Counted from the first letter of the stretch, positions 45,694 to 57,080 are shown. The stretch is 60,374 nucleotides of DNA from Reticulitermes lucifugus (GCA_026260175.1 JAKCWW010000381.1:51059-111432), one strand, 5' to 3'. Notes: generated by a model from the letters alone, not told the origin. Numbers and translations are program-made.

Positions 45694-45699
<6 letters not shown>
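45427..45699 (+). pseudogene. LINE-2f C-terminus with open frame
   Basis: An uninterrupted frame of about 90 codons: ADIRRRRLQWLGHVVRMDD, then LIKRVLDGKPGGRRTIGRP, RLRWLEEVEKDLKQL, RGWRRKAADRQEWANIL and EAKALREGRRAKE before a stop. This is the C-terminal tail of a non-LTR retrotransposon. The stop lies inside the start of a (TAG)n tract, taken to be the element's 3' end. The reverse transcriptase core is missing (5' truncation). The clean frame suggests a young insertion. Confidence 0.85.

Positions 45700-45730
<31 letters not shown>
45695..45730 (+). repeat. TAG microsatellite at LINE-2f 3' end
   Basis: About twelve TAG units directly at the LINE stop codon. Confidence 0.95.
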
Positions 45731-45731
<1 letters not shown>

Positions 45732-46734
45732 TTTTTTCTTCATATCTTAAATTTTCACATAGCGACTTTATTTTGTTACTATCTGTGCATGTAGTTTCGT
45801 CATTTCTCTTCCATACCTCTTGTGGTTAGAAAATAGCACGACAGGACATATTTCAAGCCGACCGTACAACTGACTGGCGACAGACGTTGTTTTGTTTCTG
45901 CACTTGTGATTTACAGCTACCACATCTGCACGAACTACACCGGGTGACGGGTTCCCCAACTATAGGAAACGGATCCAACATGCAATCCCGGTCTCAATTT
46001 CCCGTCAGTTAAATGTCGATTTTATTAGCATCAAGAGGAAGTACCTGCTCTTTCCGCCATTTTTTGAATCTTCCTCCCGTACTTTAGTAAGCAAAGAGCA
46101 ATTGCATATATACAGTGAATTTTCATTTTTGGGCAGTGCTGCTGTACAGCCAGATTTGTGGATTGCGTTTCGGCCTGCCTTGGAAGAGAGTGTGTGTGCC
46201 TTCAAGATATAATTCATTGTACTGTCTGCCTATACGTGTCTGGATCAGGCAATTCCTTATAATTTATATACCAATATTACTGTACCTTCTTTGCACAGAT
46301 ATACACGACATCAGTATATAAGAGAATGGTGTATCAAAACATATGTTAGTCGATCCCGTGTTTTATCATAAAAATCACACAATCTATCTTTTTTGTTAGG
46401 GTCGACATTAGATACTGATGTAGCATTTCCTAAAAATAATTTAAAATACAAAAAATTAGTCGACACCAAATATGCATTTAATTAATGTCTAAAATGAATC
46501 CATGTTCAGATATGATGTATAAGTATTTAAATGATTTGGATGTTCGTACACATGATGATTGGAGTTATACATTCAGTAACATATTTGCGTGTGCTAAAGG
46601 CGAAGAACAGAGCCAATAATTTATGCAAAACGCAAAAAAAAAAGATTAGAGAGCGCATAGGCAATGAAAAACAAGGTAAAATAAGATTATATACTCTGGA
46701 AACCATGAGCACAGATGGAGTAAGTAGATTTGTA
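45731..46734. other. Nothing recognised
   Basis: No gene or named repeat. Confidence 0.45.
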
Positions 46735-46975
46735 GCTCCACTTTTTCTTAACTTCTACACTAGAAAGGAGAGAGTGGTTAGGCTAATGCTGCGGCCGCTT
46801 TAATCCCCGGGTAAAGGGTCTCCCCGAATCCATTTAATAAGAGGCTGCGTACTTCCAGTGCCGGTCTAGACGTTTTGGAGAAAGAAAAATTCTTTTTTCC
46901 TGCCGGAAACCGAACCAGGATACCTCAGTCTTCCGGCCCGTAGCCTAGTCACTAAATAAATTACGCCGCTCCGGT
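46735..46975 (-). mobile_element. SINE family D, diverged
   Basis: Minus-strand features of D: CCGGAGCGGCGTAATTTATT at the head, GGTTTCGGCAGGAAA region, CGTCTAGACCGGCACTGGAA and CCCGGGGATTAAAGCGGCCG. Confidence 0.75.
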
Positions 46976-47769
46976 TCCTTACGCCATAAAGTAGTGCACA
47001 AAATTACCAACAGCGATCTTCGCATTTCACTAATCTTACTGCAGACTCTTTGTCCTTTCATAGCCTTTAATACGGCAGATTATTTTGCAGTTCAATACCG
47101 CTGAAAATCGGTTCTGCCCAACAATTTCTAGTAAAAGTCTGCCATACCAAAATTTTAAGAAGTATGTCGAAGAGTTTAGCCTCGTATTCGATGGGTAAAT
47201 TGAGCACAGTGTGAAGATAACCAGTTACCTCCATATAGATTAAGAATGTGTGGAATGTGTAAAAGGAAGTGAACCTGCAGCGAAAGAATCTCCTTCCTTA
47301 CAAATCAAAAAATAATAAATTTTTCTATACAAATGTTCCAAGAAATATTTCAGCGTCATCCTGTCATACATACATAACTCTCAGAGATTTCCATTCCTTT
47401 GGGCCCATAAAGGTGTTGAGGAAGTCCAGCAGAATGTATATCATTTACTTTGGAGACAGAAAATGTGTGAGCAGTTGGGTTTGAGAAACACGTACTGTAA
47501 AGAGATGATATATGTGTGTGTGAATATATGGGAAAAACAGATGTGCCAAAACACTTGCAAGACTTAAACAAAACAAAGAAGTCATATTAATTCCTTTTCT
47601 ATTTACAAGTATATAAACTAGGCCTATATTGACTTTTATAACATATATATAAAACTAAAAACATTTCAAAATTGTGCAGAAGAGGACACCAACAACACTG
47701 TTGCATACAGAAACTAACGGCTGTGCTGCTCAACAAATTAACTTCGCGAATCAGATTTCGTCTTCAAAA
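46976..47769. other. Nothing recognised
   Basis: Frames at 47269-47571 on both strands show no domain. Confidence 0.45.
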
Positions 47770-47970
47770 GGTGCTTGTCGCTCAGTTGATCTTGAAATTC
47801 CTCGCACTTTATGGAAACCAGAAATTCATTACCATGTTTATATCAGTCCGCTCCTTGGCCCTTTCCTGCACAAGTTTAATCCGGTCCACACCACGCATTA
47901 TTCCGGATTTCTCTCCCATAGATTAATATTACTCTACCTTCTAGGCTTACGTCTCAGAAATGGTGTTTTA
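47770..47970 (-). mobile_element. LINE-1f 3' fragment
   Basis: Minus-strand AGGAAAGGGCCAAGGAGCGG and CATAAAGTGCGAGGAATTTC correspond to the LAQDR-KWRA region and VPxNAxNFL end of other copies. Small deletions. Confidence 0.6.
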
Positions 47971-48404
47971 CTTTAGGCAATGTGACTAAAATATTCTTAT
48001 CTCTCCGTAATATAAACGGTGTAGCCTGCTGTCAAACAATCTCACGCCTGCAGCAGTAATAGTGCAGTCACATCCCTGCTGAATTGCTACCACCTTGTGT
48101 ACGGTTCAGTAAGTTCGCCGTGTTAGTGCAGCAACTTCTCCGTCAGACCGGTCAGGCGGGTATGCCTATATCGAAGGGGTACTCTCACAAAAGCAGAAAG
48201 TTAAAAAAACCTTTCTATTTTCAGCACGCACTGTAGAATTAATGTTAATTTTAAGTCTAACATGTTATATAATGACGTTATATTAACTATTAACACTATT
48301 TATCATATCTCATACTAGAAATAATAAATTTATTTTTTAGAAGAATCATGAAAGCAAATCACCACGTCTCCTTAAATATTCTTTGCACTTCGGCTAGTGT
48401 CAAA
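47971..48404. other. Nothing recognised
   Basis: AT-rich spacer, no gene. Confidence 0.45.
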
Positions 48405-48532
48405 GTAAAGTAAAGCTGACTATAACTACGTCGTAACGGCGTATGAGGGGGTGGACGTATAGCTCCGCTCGTTCTTAAATTCTCCACTAGAATGAGATGA
48501 GTAGTTCGCGCCACGCCCCAACCGCTTTGTTA
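48405..48532 (-). mobile_element. SINE family D, 3' half
   Basis: AAAGTAAAGCTGACTATAAC, GGCGTATGAGGGGGTGGACG and CGCGCCACGCCCCAACCGCT match D copies. Head missing. Confidence 0.65.
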
Positions 48533-48609
48533 CAATATGGAATGTTATTTTAGTGTTAAACATAAAAGCAACATTCGGAGGTCATTAACACCACTGCCAC
48601 ATGAAACGT

Positions 48610-48850
48610 CGCCGTCGCGCGAGTCGTAACCTTATTCCATATTCCAATATTCTAGATTCAAATCTTAATCCGGGAAATGGCTATGCTAAGGGTCTTCTTT
48701 GGTTTCTACGTCATTCCAGGCAAAGGCCGAAATAGCATCTCATGTCTGACAGCTCCAACTTTATTCCGTAAAACATCCAACTAATTATTCAACAGTCTTT
48801 CTTCCATTTGACTCTAAATTATTTGAGCCATTCAACGCCTCCTTAAATAC
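48610..48850 (+). mobile_element. SINE family E, diverged
   Basis: CAAATCTTAATCCGGGAAAT, CCAACTAATTATTCAACAGT and CTTCCATTTGACTCTAAATT follow the order of the E body. Its end touches the hAT element. Confidence 0.6.
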
Positions 48851-48859
48851 ACTATAAAC

Positions 48860-49439
48860 CAGAGGTCTTCGACCTTTACTTGCTTAAGGTCCACATGTTA
48901 ATGGTAGAAAGATTCGCGGGCCGCACGCATGTTTTAAGCAGTAAACCTTGCTTATTATTGCAGACTATACTCAGTAGTATTTCCCTACATAAACACACGC
49001 ATGATAGTTTTCTTGCTTTATTTATTTATTTATGGATTCTGGTTTATTTATTATAATTTAGTTATTCCCACAAGAATATTTGTAGAAAAAGAATGCAGCA
49101 GCCATGCCATCTCTGAGTGATTTAGGTTCAATTACATACTCAAATTCTAAAATTGTAAGTTTTATTCTTAATACTGTTGATTGGCATGTCTAACTAATTT
49201 TTCAAGCATAAAAAGTGTTCATCTTTAATGAGAAATTTGGCAATGTTTGTTTTTAACTAACCTGTGTATATCGGCAGTGAGTTCTCTAAATGAGTTTTGG
49301 TTATTCAGGTCGTTGTTTTGGATTTAACATTCTTCATCCTTGAAAAAAGTTGCTCTTATAATTAGTTACTTCCAAAGAGGGAAAATTTATTTGGGGGCCG
49401 AACAAAAACCTTAGGCGGGCCGCGGGTTGAAGACCGCTG
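48860..49439. mobile_element. Non-autonomous hAT-type transposon
   Basis: A 580-bp element with terminal inverted repeats CAGAGGTCTTCGACC (left) and CAGCGGTCTTCAACC (right, read inward), two mismatches in 15. A perfect 8-bp duplication CTATAAAC lies at 48852-48859 and 49440-49447, the size hAT transposases make. Subterminal GGGCCGC motifs occur at both ends. There is no transposase frame, so it depends on a source elsewhere. Confidence 0.85.
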
Positions 49440-49531
49440 CTATAAACGAGTAGCACAGAACCAGACTAACACTAACACCACCGCCACCTGTTCTATCACC
49501 AACTGCTTGTCGTCTGTATTACAAGTACAAA

Positions 49532-49826
49532 ACCCGCGATAGCTCAGTAGGTATAGCTATTAATCTTACGTACTGGATGATCAGGGGTCCGAATCCCGGT
49601 AGGTGTAAGAGAATATCCTCTCCTCCAGGAAGTCTAGACCGACTCTGGAGCCCACCCAGCCTCCTATTCAATGGGTAACGTGATTCTATCCCAGTGGTAA
49701 AGCGGCCGAGGCGTGATGTTGACCACTCACCGCCGTCCAGTGCCGAGGTTAAGAATAAGCGGGGTTATATTGCTACAAATCCTATATGCCTCATGGCGTG
49801 GACAGGGAGAATTTTACTTTTTTTAA
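49532..49826 (+). mobile_element. SINE family D, full-length
   Basis: tRNA-like head CCGCGATAGCTCAGTAGGTA, B box GGTCCGAATCCCGG, body CCAGTGGTAAAGCGGCCGAG and a T-rich end. Not a true tRNA gene: the acceptor and T arms do not close and the body matches other D copies. Confidence 0.82.
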
Positions 49827-50479
49827 AGAGTGAAAATACAGATTCACATTTAACTTTTCAAGAAAGAAGTTCCTCTAAACAATGTAAAAAATTTCACTGC
49901 GTAAGTTACAGTAAACACACCAGTCTCTATTACAATGACCAAGTGGTTAATAAAGATTACAGATATAAGTGCTGTTTATTGTAAGAGTCATATAAATCAC
50001 ATAAAAATTCGGTGTGGGTAAGATAAAGGGCTTTTAATGTTAAAGCAGGCGGTACATATAATTACCACTTTGTTTAAAGGATGAACACAAACATGCAGAT
50101 GGTAGCGTTGCTAAACTAAGCTGTAACGTGATTTTAGTAATAAAAAAAAGCTTGTTCCATGAGACCAGTGGAAATTATTCAGCATGGCTCCGATGCAGCT
50201 AATTTGTGTCAGGAGACGTTCATTAGCAAAGCATCCAGGGATCCGTAAGCACGCCTGGTGGGTGATCATTATTGCGGGCAGCACGAAAACAGAACAGGCT
50301 TGACCACTGTTTAATGGGCCCCATCTTTATATGCACGACCATAACCGCTCTGGGGATAACTTCATGTAGGCATATGAATTCAAAATATCGTGTAATATAT
50401 TATTCATTATGGCCATTAAAAGTTTATTGATTTTATTTACATACAGACTGCTAGTATCATCGTTTGTTGATGAAAATAG
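49827..50479. other. Nothing recognised
   Basis: No gene or repeat identified. Confidence 0.45.
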
Positions 50480-50740
50480 TAATGGAAAGAGAAAATTGGT
50501 TCAAGTGATGAGGCTACAGACTTTTCTTTGGGAAGTTCCTGGTTTGAAACTCCTACGGAACACAGAAAAACCTGAGGCTTAAGTGCTGTTTTTGTACACC
50601 TCAGCCAAAACCCGGGACAGCATCACACATTAGGTTATGACCACTTCTTTCCGCAACCTTTCCAATTTATTATTCAGTGATCATTCTACCGGTAAAGCAA
50701 TATAATCTGAGCTATAAAGAGCGACCTTGAATAAAACATA
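50480..50740 (+). mobile_element. SINE family E
   Basis: Body words CCTTTCCAATTTATTATTCA and CATCACACATTAGGTTATGA, and a tail ATAAAACATAAACAAG. Head diverged (TTGGTTCAAGTGATGAGGCT). Confidence 0.65.
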
Positions 50741-50757
50741 AACAAGTACAGAGTGCC

Positions 50758-50992
50758 GATTCCAGTGGCCGCGCGGTCTAAGGCGTGGATCTGAGGCCAC
50801 TACTTTGCTGGAATTGCGGGTTCGAGTCCCACCGGGGCATGGATGTCTGCACATTGGATTGTTTTATGTTGTGCAGGTAGAGGCCTCTGCGGCAGACCGA
50901 TTCATCGTCAAAGGAGCCCTACCGAGTGTGGTGTGTGTCATTGAGTGTAACCAATTGCAACACTAAACCTAAACCACTAAGACTAAAAAAAA
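50758..50992 (+). mobile_element. SINE family A, full-length
   Basis: Head GATTCCAGTGGCCGCGCGGT, B box GGTTCGAGTCC at 50819-50829, and an A-rich tail. It lies in the same orientation just after the SINE E. Confidence 0.88.
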
Positions 50993-51059
50993 GTGGAGAG
51001 TATTAGCGACTGCATTAAATACTTACTGATAAACCACACACCATCAGAGCAACGCTGCT

Positions 51060-51160
51060 TGTTCTGCTATCTTACGTAGTTTGATATTGTCCACTATCTA
51101 AATTATACTTCATACAGACATTTCGGGAGTTTTCTCTACTCCCGTCTTCAGGTGTTCATA
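51060..51160 (+). repeat. VTPC-like end with HHR-like hairpin
   Basis: Minus strand: CTGAAGA (51145-51151), a strong stem II CGGGAGT with ACTCCCG, GAAA (51121-51124), then TGTCTGTA. Core fits CUGANGA; stem I and the cleavage site are unclear. Confidence 0.5.
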
Positions 51161-51529
51161 TTTTGCCACATTCCTTTATACTCCTCTGTAATCAATCAGA
51201 ATTCAAGGAACCGAATTTTCTGCAAATAAAATGATGATATTAAAGACGTACATTTTCTTTCGCCACATTTTTAATATAATTTTTTTGAAAAAGCCTGAAT
51301 TTTGAGTGATTAGAGGGGACTGTAAAGGAAAGCTGCATAACATGAGAACTGTAGGAAGGGAGTAGATGTAACTCCCGAAGCGTCTTGTGAATTAAGTATA
51401 ATTTAGATAAAAGACTATTTCCAAAGAAATAAGAGTATAATGAAAAAAATTGCACCAAATCTACAGAAAAATACCATTTTATAGCTTGTCTATTTTATTC
51501 ACAAAATCCTAAATAAATTTTTTGTAACT
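51161..51529. other. Nothing recognised
   Basis: AT-rich spacer. Confidence 0.45.
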
Positions 51530-51790
51530 GTGTCTAAGACGTATGGCTGAGACGTACATGACAATATATTCTAAGAAATTTTGGTGAAGAGCTTGTAGTA
51601 CGTTCACTTGGAAGACCGCGAATAAGATGGAAGGACAAAATTAAACTGGATCCTGACGGGCTGTGAGATTCGTGGCGAATGTACCGTTTTGTTAGCAGTA
51701 TTGGATCTTCGGGCAATTGATATTGCAGCTGACATCCCATTGTGTACTGAAAAAGTGCAGCGGATGAATCACCACCTTAAGAAAGGATAT
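51530..51790 (+). mobile_element. Possible LINE 3' fragment
   Basis: Conceptual LGRPRIRWKDKIKLDPDG matches the LGRPRRRW region of LINE tails; in another frame AVLDLRAIDIAADIPLC follows until a stop at about 51793. Frameshift between the pieces. Weaker than the other LINE calls. Confidence 0.45.
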
Positions 51791-52984
51791 TAAGAATATA
51801 TTTATATATACCGTAGAAATTTTTCACGTTATTTGCTGGACTCTGGAATATGCGATCGTCATTTCATACGTATAATTCAGCATGTTTGAGTTTCTTCTCG
51901 CCTTATGAGACCATAATCCAAACGTAAGTCACAATTTCACATCCCATTACGTAAGCAGAGGAAGACAAACAGACCGTTTATTCATTCAATTTAAACTCTG
52001 CGTAAAGGAGCGAATCGTTAGCTTTCACAGGCGAGATGAAAAGCTCTTCAAATAAAGTGGCTCGATTTTCCGTCCTGAATGAACAGTTTTACGACGTCGT
52101 TACAAGACGTTTCGTTCCATCCGCTCCTTGGTGAAAATTACTGCCACTGCTACATAACATTAAAACCTAGTACCAGGCAATCCTCTTCATCACGCTATAT
52201 TTATGCGTTCTTTGAATACAGCGTACAAGATGAGCTCGTAATAGGGACGCCTAGATGTAAGTCTAATTCACCTGAATTGTTTGTCTTCCGAAATAGTGAA
52301 GGGTCTAGATTAAATTTGATAAATTATACTCTACTTTAAAAGTTGTCGAAATATTTCATTTCTGATAGAACAGATTGATTATAACCCTCATTTTTCATGA
52401 AAACCAAAGAGAACTTAGATAAATTCCCTAAATAGGACCTATTTTGTTAGAAATTAAATTACGAATAACGTGAAATTATAATTAAATTATGTCTGAAAGT
52501 TAAAGCGGAGACAGACAGACATATAGAGAGACAAATTGCTCGGTATTTGTGACCTAGATTGTGTCTCCGAAGAGCGTCCACTTGAAGGCAAGAAACAAAG
52601 AAGACTTGACCCATATACCTTATTCTTAGAAAATTGGTGGAATATCAGTGTGGATGCTTGTATCCGCCGCTTTATAAATCTTATGCCGATAATTTCGAAG
52701 AGCACACAATAGCTGTAAACACCGCAAATCCCACTGGTTGCCACGCATGTCCATCTGACATTCCACAGCTCTTGATGAAGTCTACAATAAAAATGTATTC
52801 CCGTATTTCGAAGGTACCGGTTATTTTACAAAATTATAAATAATTTCTTGTTTCTTAATAATAAAAATCCTTCTACGGATCTAGAAATCCGGCCCAACTT
52901 CTCTGTCATTTAACAATAAGAGCGCAATCTTATGTAATGGATACTAACCTCATACTAGTAAAGATCTTCGAAATTTAAGACTGC
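51791..52984. other. Nothing recognised
   Basis: An 86-codon frame (52079-52339) and an 85-codon minus frame (52487-52744) show no domain. Confidence 0.45.
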
Positions 52985-53125
52985 TCTTCTGGACTGTAAA
53001 TCCGTGTAGTTTGGTAGATAATTATTATTCAACAACAGATCTGTAAATAATCTCTCAAACACATCGATGTTTTTTTCAAACAGTAGCTTCATGTTTCAGT
53101 CACAATTGACCATCATCGGGTTAAA
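52985..53125 (+). repeat. VTPC repeat joined to an HHR-like motif
   Basis: TTCTGGACTGTAAATCCGTG then TAGTTTGGTAGATA is VTPC. About 90 bp on, the minus strand shows CCGATGA (53113-53119), stem II GGTCA with TGACT, GAAA (53094-53097) and CATG. The core has one change (C for T). Confidence 0.55.
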
Positions 53126-53424
53126 AAAGAAGATAAAATAAACTACACGTAAATTGGTCATTCAGATTTTACTGTGTGGGATCCCACGAGGTCACAATTA
53201 TTACAGAGATGAAATTGTAAAACCGTACTGGTCAGTCTGTGGCTGATTGACAGTTATAGAGTTCTCACGATTTTAGCCATATGTAAGTTTTGACGTTAAA
53301 TTACTTAAAACCAACGGGTAAAGTTGCTGGATACATATTATCCAGTTGTTAATGTTTTCATGTTCTTGTGACCATATACATGTAGAAATTAATTAAGTCC
53401 ATGGAGCGGAGTATTTTTGAAAAG
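53126..53424. other. Nothing recognised
   Basis: AT-rich spacer. Confidence 0.4.
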
Positions 53425-53890
53425 CTGCTAGTTCTTCAGCTGTTCAAGAAATTCCCCACTTTTCTTAAAACCCGAAGGCTCATCACCGTGTTCACAACAA
53501 TCCGCCACTTGTCCGTATCCTGAGCCAGCTTCATTAAGTCCACGTGCTCCCAAACAATTTCTTTAAGATCCACTTAAATATTAAACTCCCATCTACTCCT
53601 TCGTTTTCCAAGTGGTCTCTTTGCTTCAGGTTTCCCCCACAAAACCTTGTATGAACCTCTCCTATCCCCATACGTGTCGCATGCCCCGCCTATTTATTTC
53701 TGCTTGATTTGATCACTAGAATGGCATTTGGTAATAAGCACAGATCGTGAAGGTTCCCTTTATGCAAACTCCTCAAATCCCGCTTAAGTCCAGATATCTT
53801 CCTCAGCACCCTGTTATCTAAAGCCCTTAGCTTATATTCCTCCCTCAGTGTGAGAGACCAAGATTCACACCCATGTTAAACAGCAGGCAA
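53425..53890 (-). pseudogene. LINE-1f C-terminus, broken
   Basis: Minus-strand pieces: SWSLTLREEYKLRAL, a GIxGLK-like region, a degraded LHNEEL region, WRIVVNTVMSLRV and LAQDTDKW. Similar extent to 41870-42300 with many stops and indels. Confidence 0.75.
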
Positions 53891-54429
53891 ATAATTATAT
53901 ACATTTTAATGTTCATATTTTTGGAAGGCAAAAGGGAAGACAGAATATTATGGACTGAATGGTAGCAGGCATTCCCGGAGTTCAGTCTGCTTGCAACTTA
54001 CGTTTCACATCAATTAAATGTGTGAGAAGTAATTAAATATTTAACACTGACATACTCCTTCAAGTACCTGAAGAAAATGTTCTTAATTTTAAGAAGATGC
54101 GGCGAGAAAATATGAGCAAAAGACGGCGAAACAAGGATATGGTTCAGCATTCATCATCATTACTGCTGCGCAGTGTTATACAGTGTACCTTATACAGCGT
54201 CAGTTACTGCTTAATTAACTGCTAATTGCTATTACAAATTAGGGCATTAATTAAATGTTTCACGAGGCCACCAAGCTATAATGATGTTTATTATCACTTA
54301 AAGGATTCCACAGTGATCATTTTAGATCCCATATATAATCTAAATTGAGAGCGAATGTTCGATTATTAGAGGAGGCAGGGAATGTAGAATGTAATGAGTA
54401 TAATGAGGTATTTCTTTGACTATTGTACC
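53891..54429. other. Nothing recognised
   Basis: No gene or repeat identified. Confidence 0.45.
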
Positions 54430-54730
54430 TATTATTTAGGAGCCTACACAGCGCAGTCGGATTAGTTAGTGACTAAGCTAAGGATTCGATTAGCCAGATT
54501 TAAATCCCAGCAAAGGGAAAACGTTTTTCTCTTCATGAAGTCGTCCAGATCTGTTCTGGAACCGACCCAGCCTCCTTTAGTTTGCACTGGGGGTTCTTCT
54601 GTGGCAGGTAAGGCGGCCGGAACGTGCAGGTGACCAGTCACATCCATCTATTGTCGAAGTTACGAATGAGCGGTGTTATAATTCCAACTCTGTCTTTACC
54701 ATTATGGCGTATATTAGGACAAAACCTTTG
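54430..54730 (+). mobile_element. SINE family D, diverged
   Basis: CACAGCGCAGTCGGATTAGT head, GATTTAAATCCCAG in the B-box place, GGCAGGTAAGGCGGCCGGAA body, and GTCTTTACCATTATGGCGTA end. Confidence 0.75.
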
Positions 54731-54892
54731 CCTTCTATTTTATTTTGCCTATCATTTAACTGTAAATCTTAATTGAATTCAGTGAAGGCAAATTATCTCA
54801 AAATGATTTTACCTTGGTGTTACCAGTCCCATCCAAAAAATATAATCGAAACTCAACAAAATATTGAATTTTATAGGATCAATAAATTTTGC

Positions 54893-55135
54893 GGTAGCGG
54901 TCGATATAGTTGAGTGGTTACAATTCCTGAATCATATTAGGGACGTTTGTGATAAAATCTCACCAGAAACCGGTTACCCAATTCAAGCTTTTCATGTTTT
55001 CTCCAGTCCCTCCACAGTGTACCAGGAGATTACCCAAGGCTAGGCCACGGTTCCTTACTTTCAAATCCTTACCACTTCTTTCAACTATTCATTCAACTTC
55101 CAACAATTTTATGACCTATATTCTGAGATAATGCA
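54893..55135 (+). mobile_element. SINE family E, diverged
   Basis: GCGGTAGCGGTCGATATAGT head, followed by a body with CCACGGTTCCTTACTTTCAA. Order agrees with other E copies; tail not clear. Confidence 0.5.
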
Positions 55136-55317
55136 GTCTTCACTAAGAAAAAAGAAACGTCATTCCTTTGTGGTCCATCAGAGTGTTGATCGTAAGCACT
55201 CCTCTTCTTCACCTCGTTATATAGAGTATTATTTACAGTATCCCAGTTTCTAAATTTCACTATTATAAAAGAAATTCGGTGACATTAAAACTCACGTTAA
55301 GTAAATGCGATGTGAGG

Positions 55318-55420
55318 ATGTGGAATGAATTCATCTGACATAAGACAGGTTGTAGTGGCGGGCTGTTGTGAACACGATAATGAACCTCCCGATCTTGTCA
55401 AGGGTGTCGAATGTCATTAC
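55318..55420 (+). mobile_element. LINE-1f scrap
   Basis: GGGCTGTTGTGAACACGATA and ATGAACCTCCCGATC match the VVNTVMNL region of LINE-1f copies. Confidence 0.45.
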
Positions 55421-55563
55421 TACCCGAAAGACTCTGTTTCTCAAGTAGGTCCCGTACACAGAAATAGCAGCAGGTCGACGAGTTTTTCAGTTGGGCATAT
55501 TACGTTTTGCAGCTCTTTAAATGTTAATTTCCTTTTTTTATTTCTTTCTTATCACATTTCTTC

Positions 55564-55719
55564 CCTGGACGAGTGATCGGCCCATCGCAGAGAACTCTAC
55601 CTGACAACACACATCACTCACAAGCGATAATCATCCGTGCCCCCCGCTGGATTCGAACCCCAATCCCAGCAACAGATCAGCCGCAGACCCACGCCTTAGA
55701 CCGCGCGGCCACTGGGATC
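55564..55719 (-). mobile_element. SINE family A, 3'-truncated
   Basis: Minus-strand head GATCCCAGTGGCCGCGCGGT and B box GGTTCGAATCC (55649-55659), body ending within the CACTCGTCCAG region. The 3' third is lost. Confidence 0.85.
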
Positions 55720-56159
55720 GACTAATTTCTTTTTTGATGCATTAATGTTTCCTTCGTCACGTTCACAACAGAATATTAGCACATTGCGCCTATTAGTTTC
55801 ACCTTACGTCTAGCTCTCTCTACGCATGTGCAAAAAAAAATCCCTGAAAGGGGCGATATAAATTTGGTTTTGTGATTTATTTTACTAAACTTGAGGAAAC
55901 AGTCCAGTTTTAACTGGAGTATAATTCACTAAATTTTTTTTGGAGCGAAAAAAAAGGCGTCTAACAAAATTTGCAGAAACAGGCAATTGCATGTTCTATA
56001 TCGTATAGTATTTTCAGGTAAATTTTACGAAATAACTAAGTGTAAGTAAAAGACAGCACAATATTGCTTCGCCATACGTTTATTCTTTCTCCCTTAAATT
56101 CTCTCGCATTAGTTTAAGCATACAAACATATCCCTATGGCTAGAGGTAAAATGCACCAA
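55720..56159. other. Nothing recognised
   Basis: AT-rich spacer, no gene. Confidence 0.45.
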
Positions 56160-56215
56160 GCCACTGACTATTGACGTTTTGGGACAGCTCAGTTGGTTGT
56201 CTTCTAAGCGTTTTC
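56160..56215 (-). repeat. Decayed HHR-like hairpin of VTPC type
   Basis: Minus strand TAGAAGACAACCAACTGAGC and GTCCCAAAACGTC follow the same order as the arm at 13618-13785. GAAA has become AAAA. Confidence 0.4.
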
Positions 56216-56855
56216 ATTAAACCCGACCACAGGTTTTTAAGAATGACTACTGACAACCTTTCATGCAATACGCATCTATGACCAAAATACACATTCAGCA
56301 TTACCACTCTAAACACTCCCTGGCATAGTATGCATTGATCTGTCTATACTACTATGTGTGTAGGATATACGATCATAGCCTGACAATAACAGACTTGTTG
56401 CTATTAGTGCCCTGTCTTCTTTCCGCATTTCCTATTTTATTATTTGACTGATGGGTTCTTGTGTAGACTTAACTGTTATGGTATGTGCCATGTTAACTTC
56501 TAAATATGCTACATATATTAGCATTATTATTCTCGTTCATAATCGCCATAAAAATGTCAGTAAGTGCCATTAGATAAAAATTGACATTCATAGTTTCTTT
56601 CGAAAAATCATGACTGCATACATAAAAGACGCTTATAACGTAGACTCCCTATTTAAACTAGCTGCCACTTTCAGCCACAGAAATCCACCATATAATCCTA
56701 ATGTTGCGATATATTAGGATTTTAAGGTAAAAGACTTCTGTGTTGTATTCCACCTGATTATAACTACATACGGTCGAAATAAGTAATGGGAAATGTGATT
56801 TTATTATAAAGGAAATAGTTACAGATTTATACTTTTTTGATACGTAACTCCTATA
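56216..56855. other. Nothing recognised
   Basis: AT-rich spacer. The 119-codon minus-strand frame at 56658-57017 mostly overlaps the possible MITE and shows no domain. Confidence 0.4.
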
Positions 56856-57080
56856 TAGTGGTGTAGATACACCCCTCACAGACCCTGCGGCGCAGGAGGC
56901 CCCGTAGTTCAAGGGGGCACCAAAAGTACTAAAATTTGTTTCAGGTTCTTTCGGACGTAATTCCGTCCTTCTGACAGAAAGCAGTCTTTTGAGAGAAATG
57001 TAAGTAAACTCGCTCATTAATTATTTGGAAGCTCCGATTATCGAGTAGCGGGGGCCCCCGAATGGTTATCTACGTCCCTG
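56856..57080. mobile_element. Possible MITE with short inverted ends
   Basis: Left end AGTGGTGTAGATACACCCC and right end, read inward, CAGGGACGTAGATAACCATT share AG-GG-GTAGATA. GC-rich GGGGGC blocks lie near both ends. No clean target duplication was found. Confidence 0.4.

Noticed and set aside
45369..45743. 124-codon minus-strand frame starting with poly-Tyr
   Set aside because: It is the antisense of LINE-2f, and the Tyr run is the (TAG)n tract read backwards.
49538..49610. Possible tRNA gene (GCGATAGCTCAGTAGGTATAG)
   Set aside because: The stems do not close as a tRNA and the sequence continues as a SINE D body. The same holds for all other tRNA-like heads in the window.
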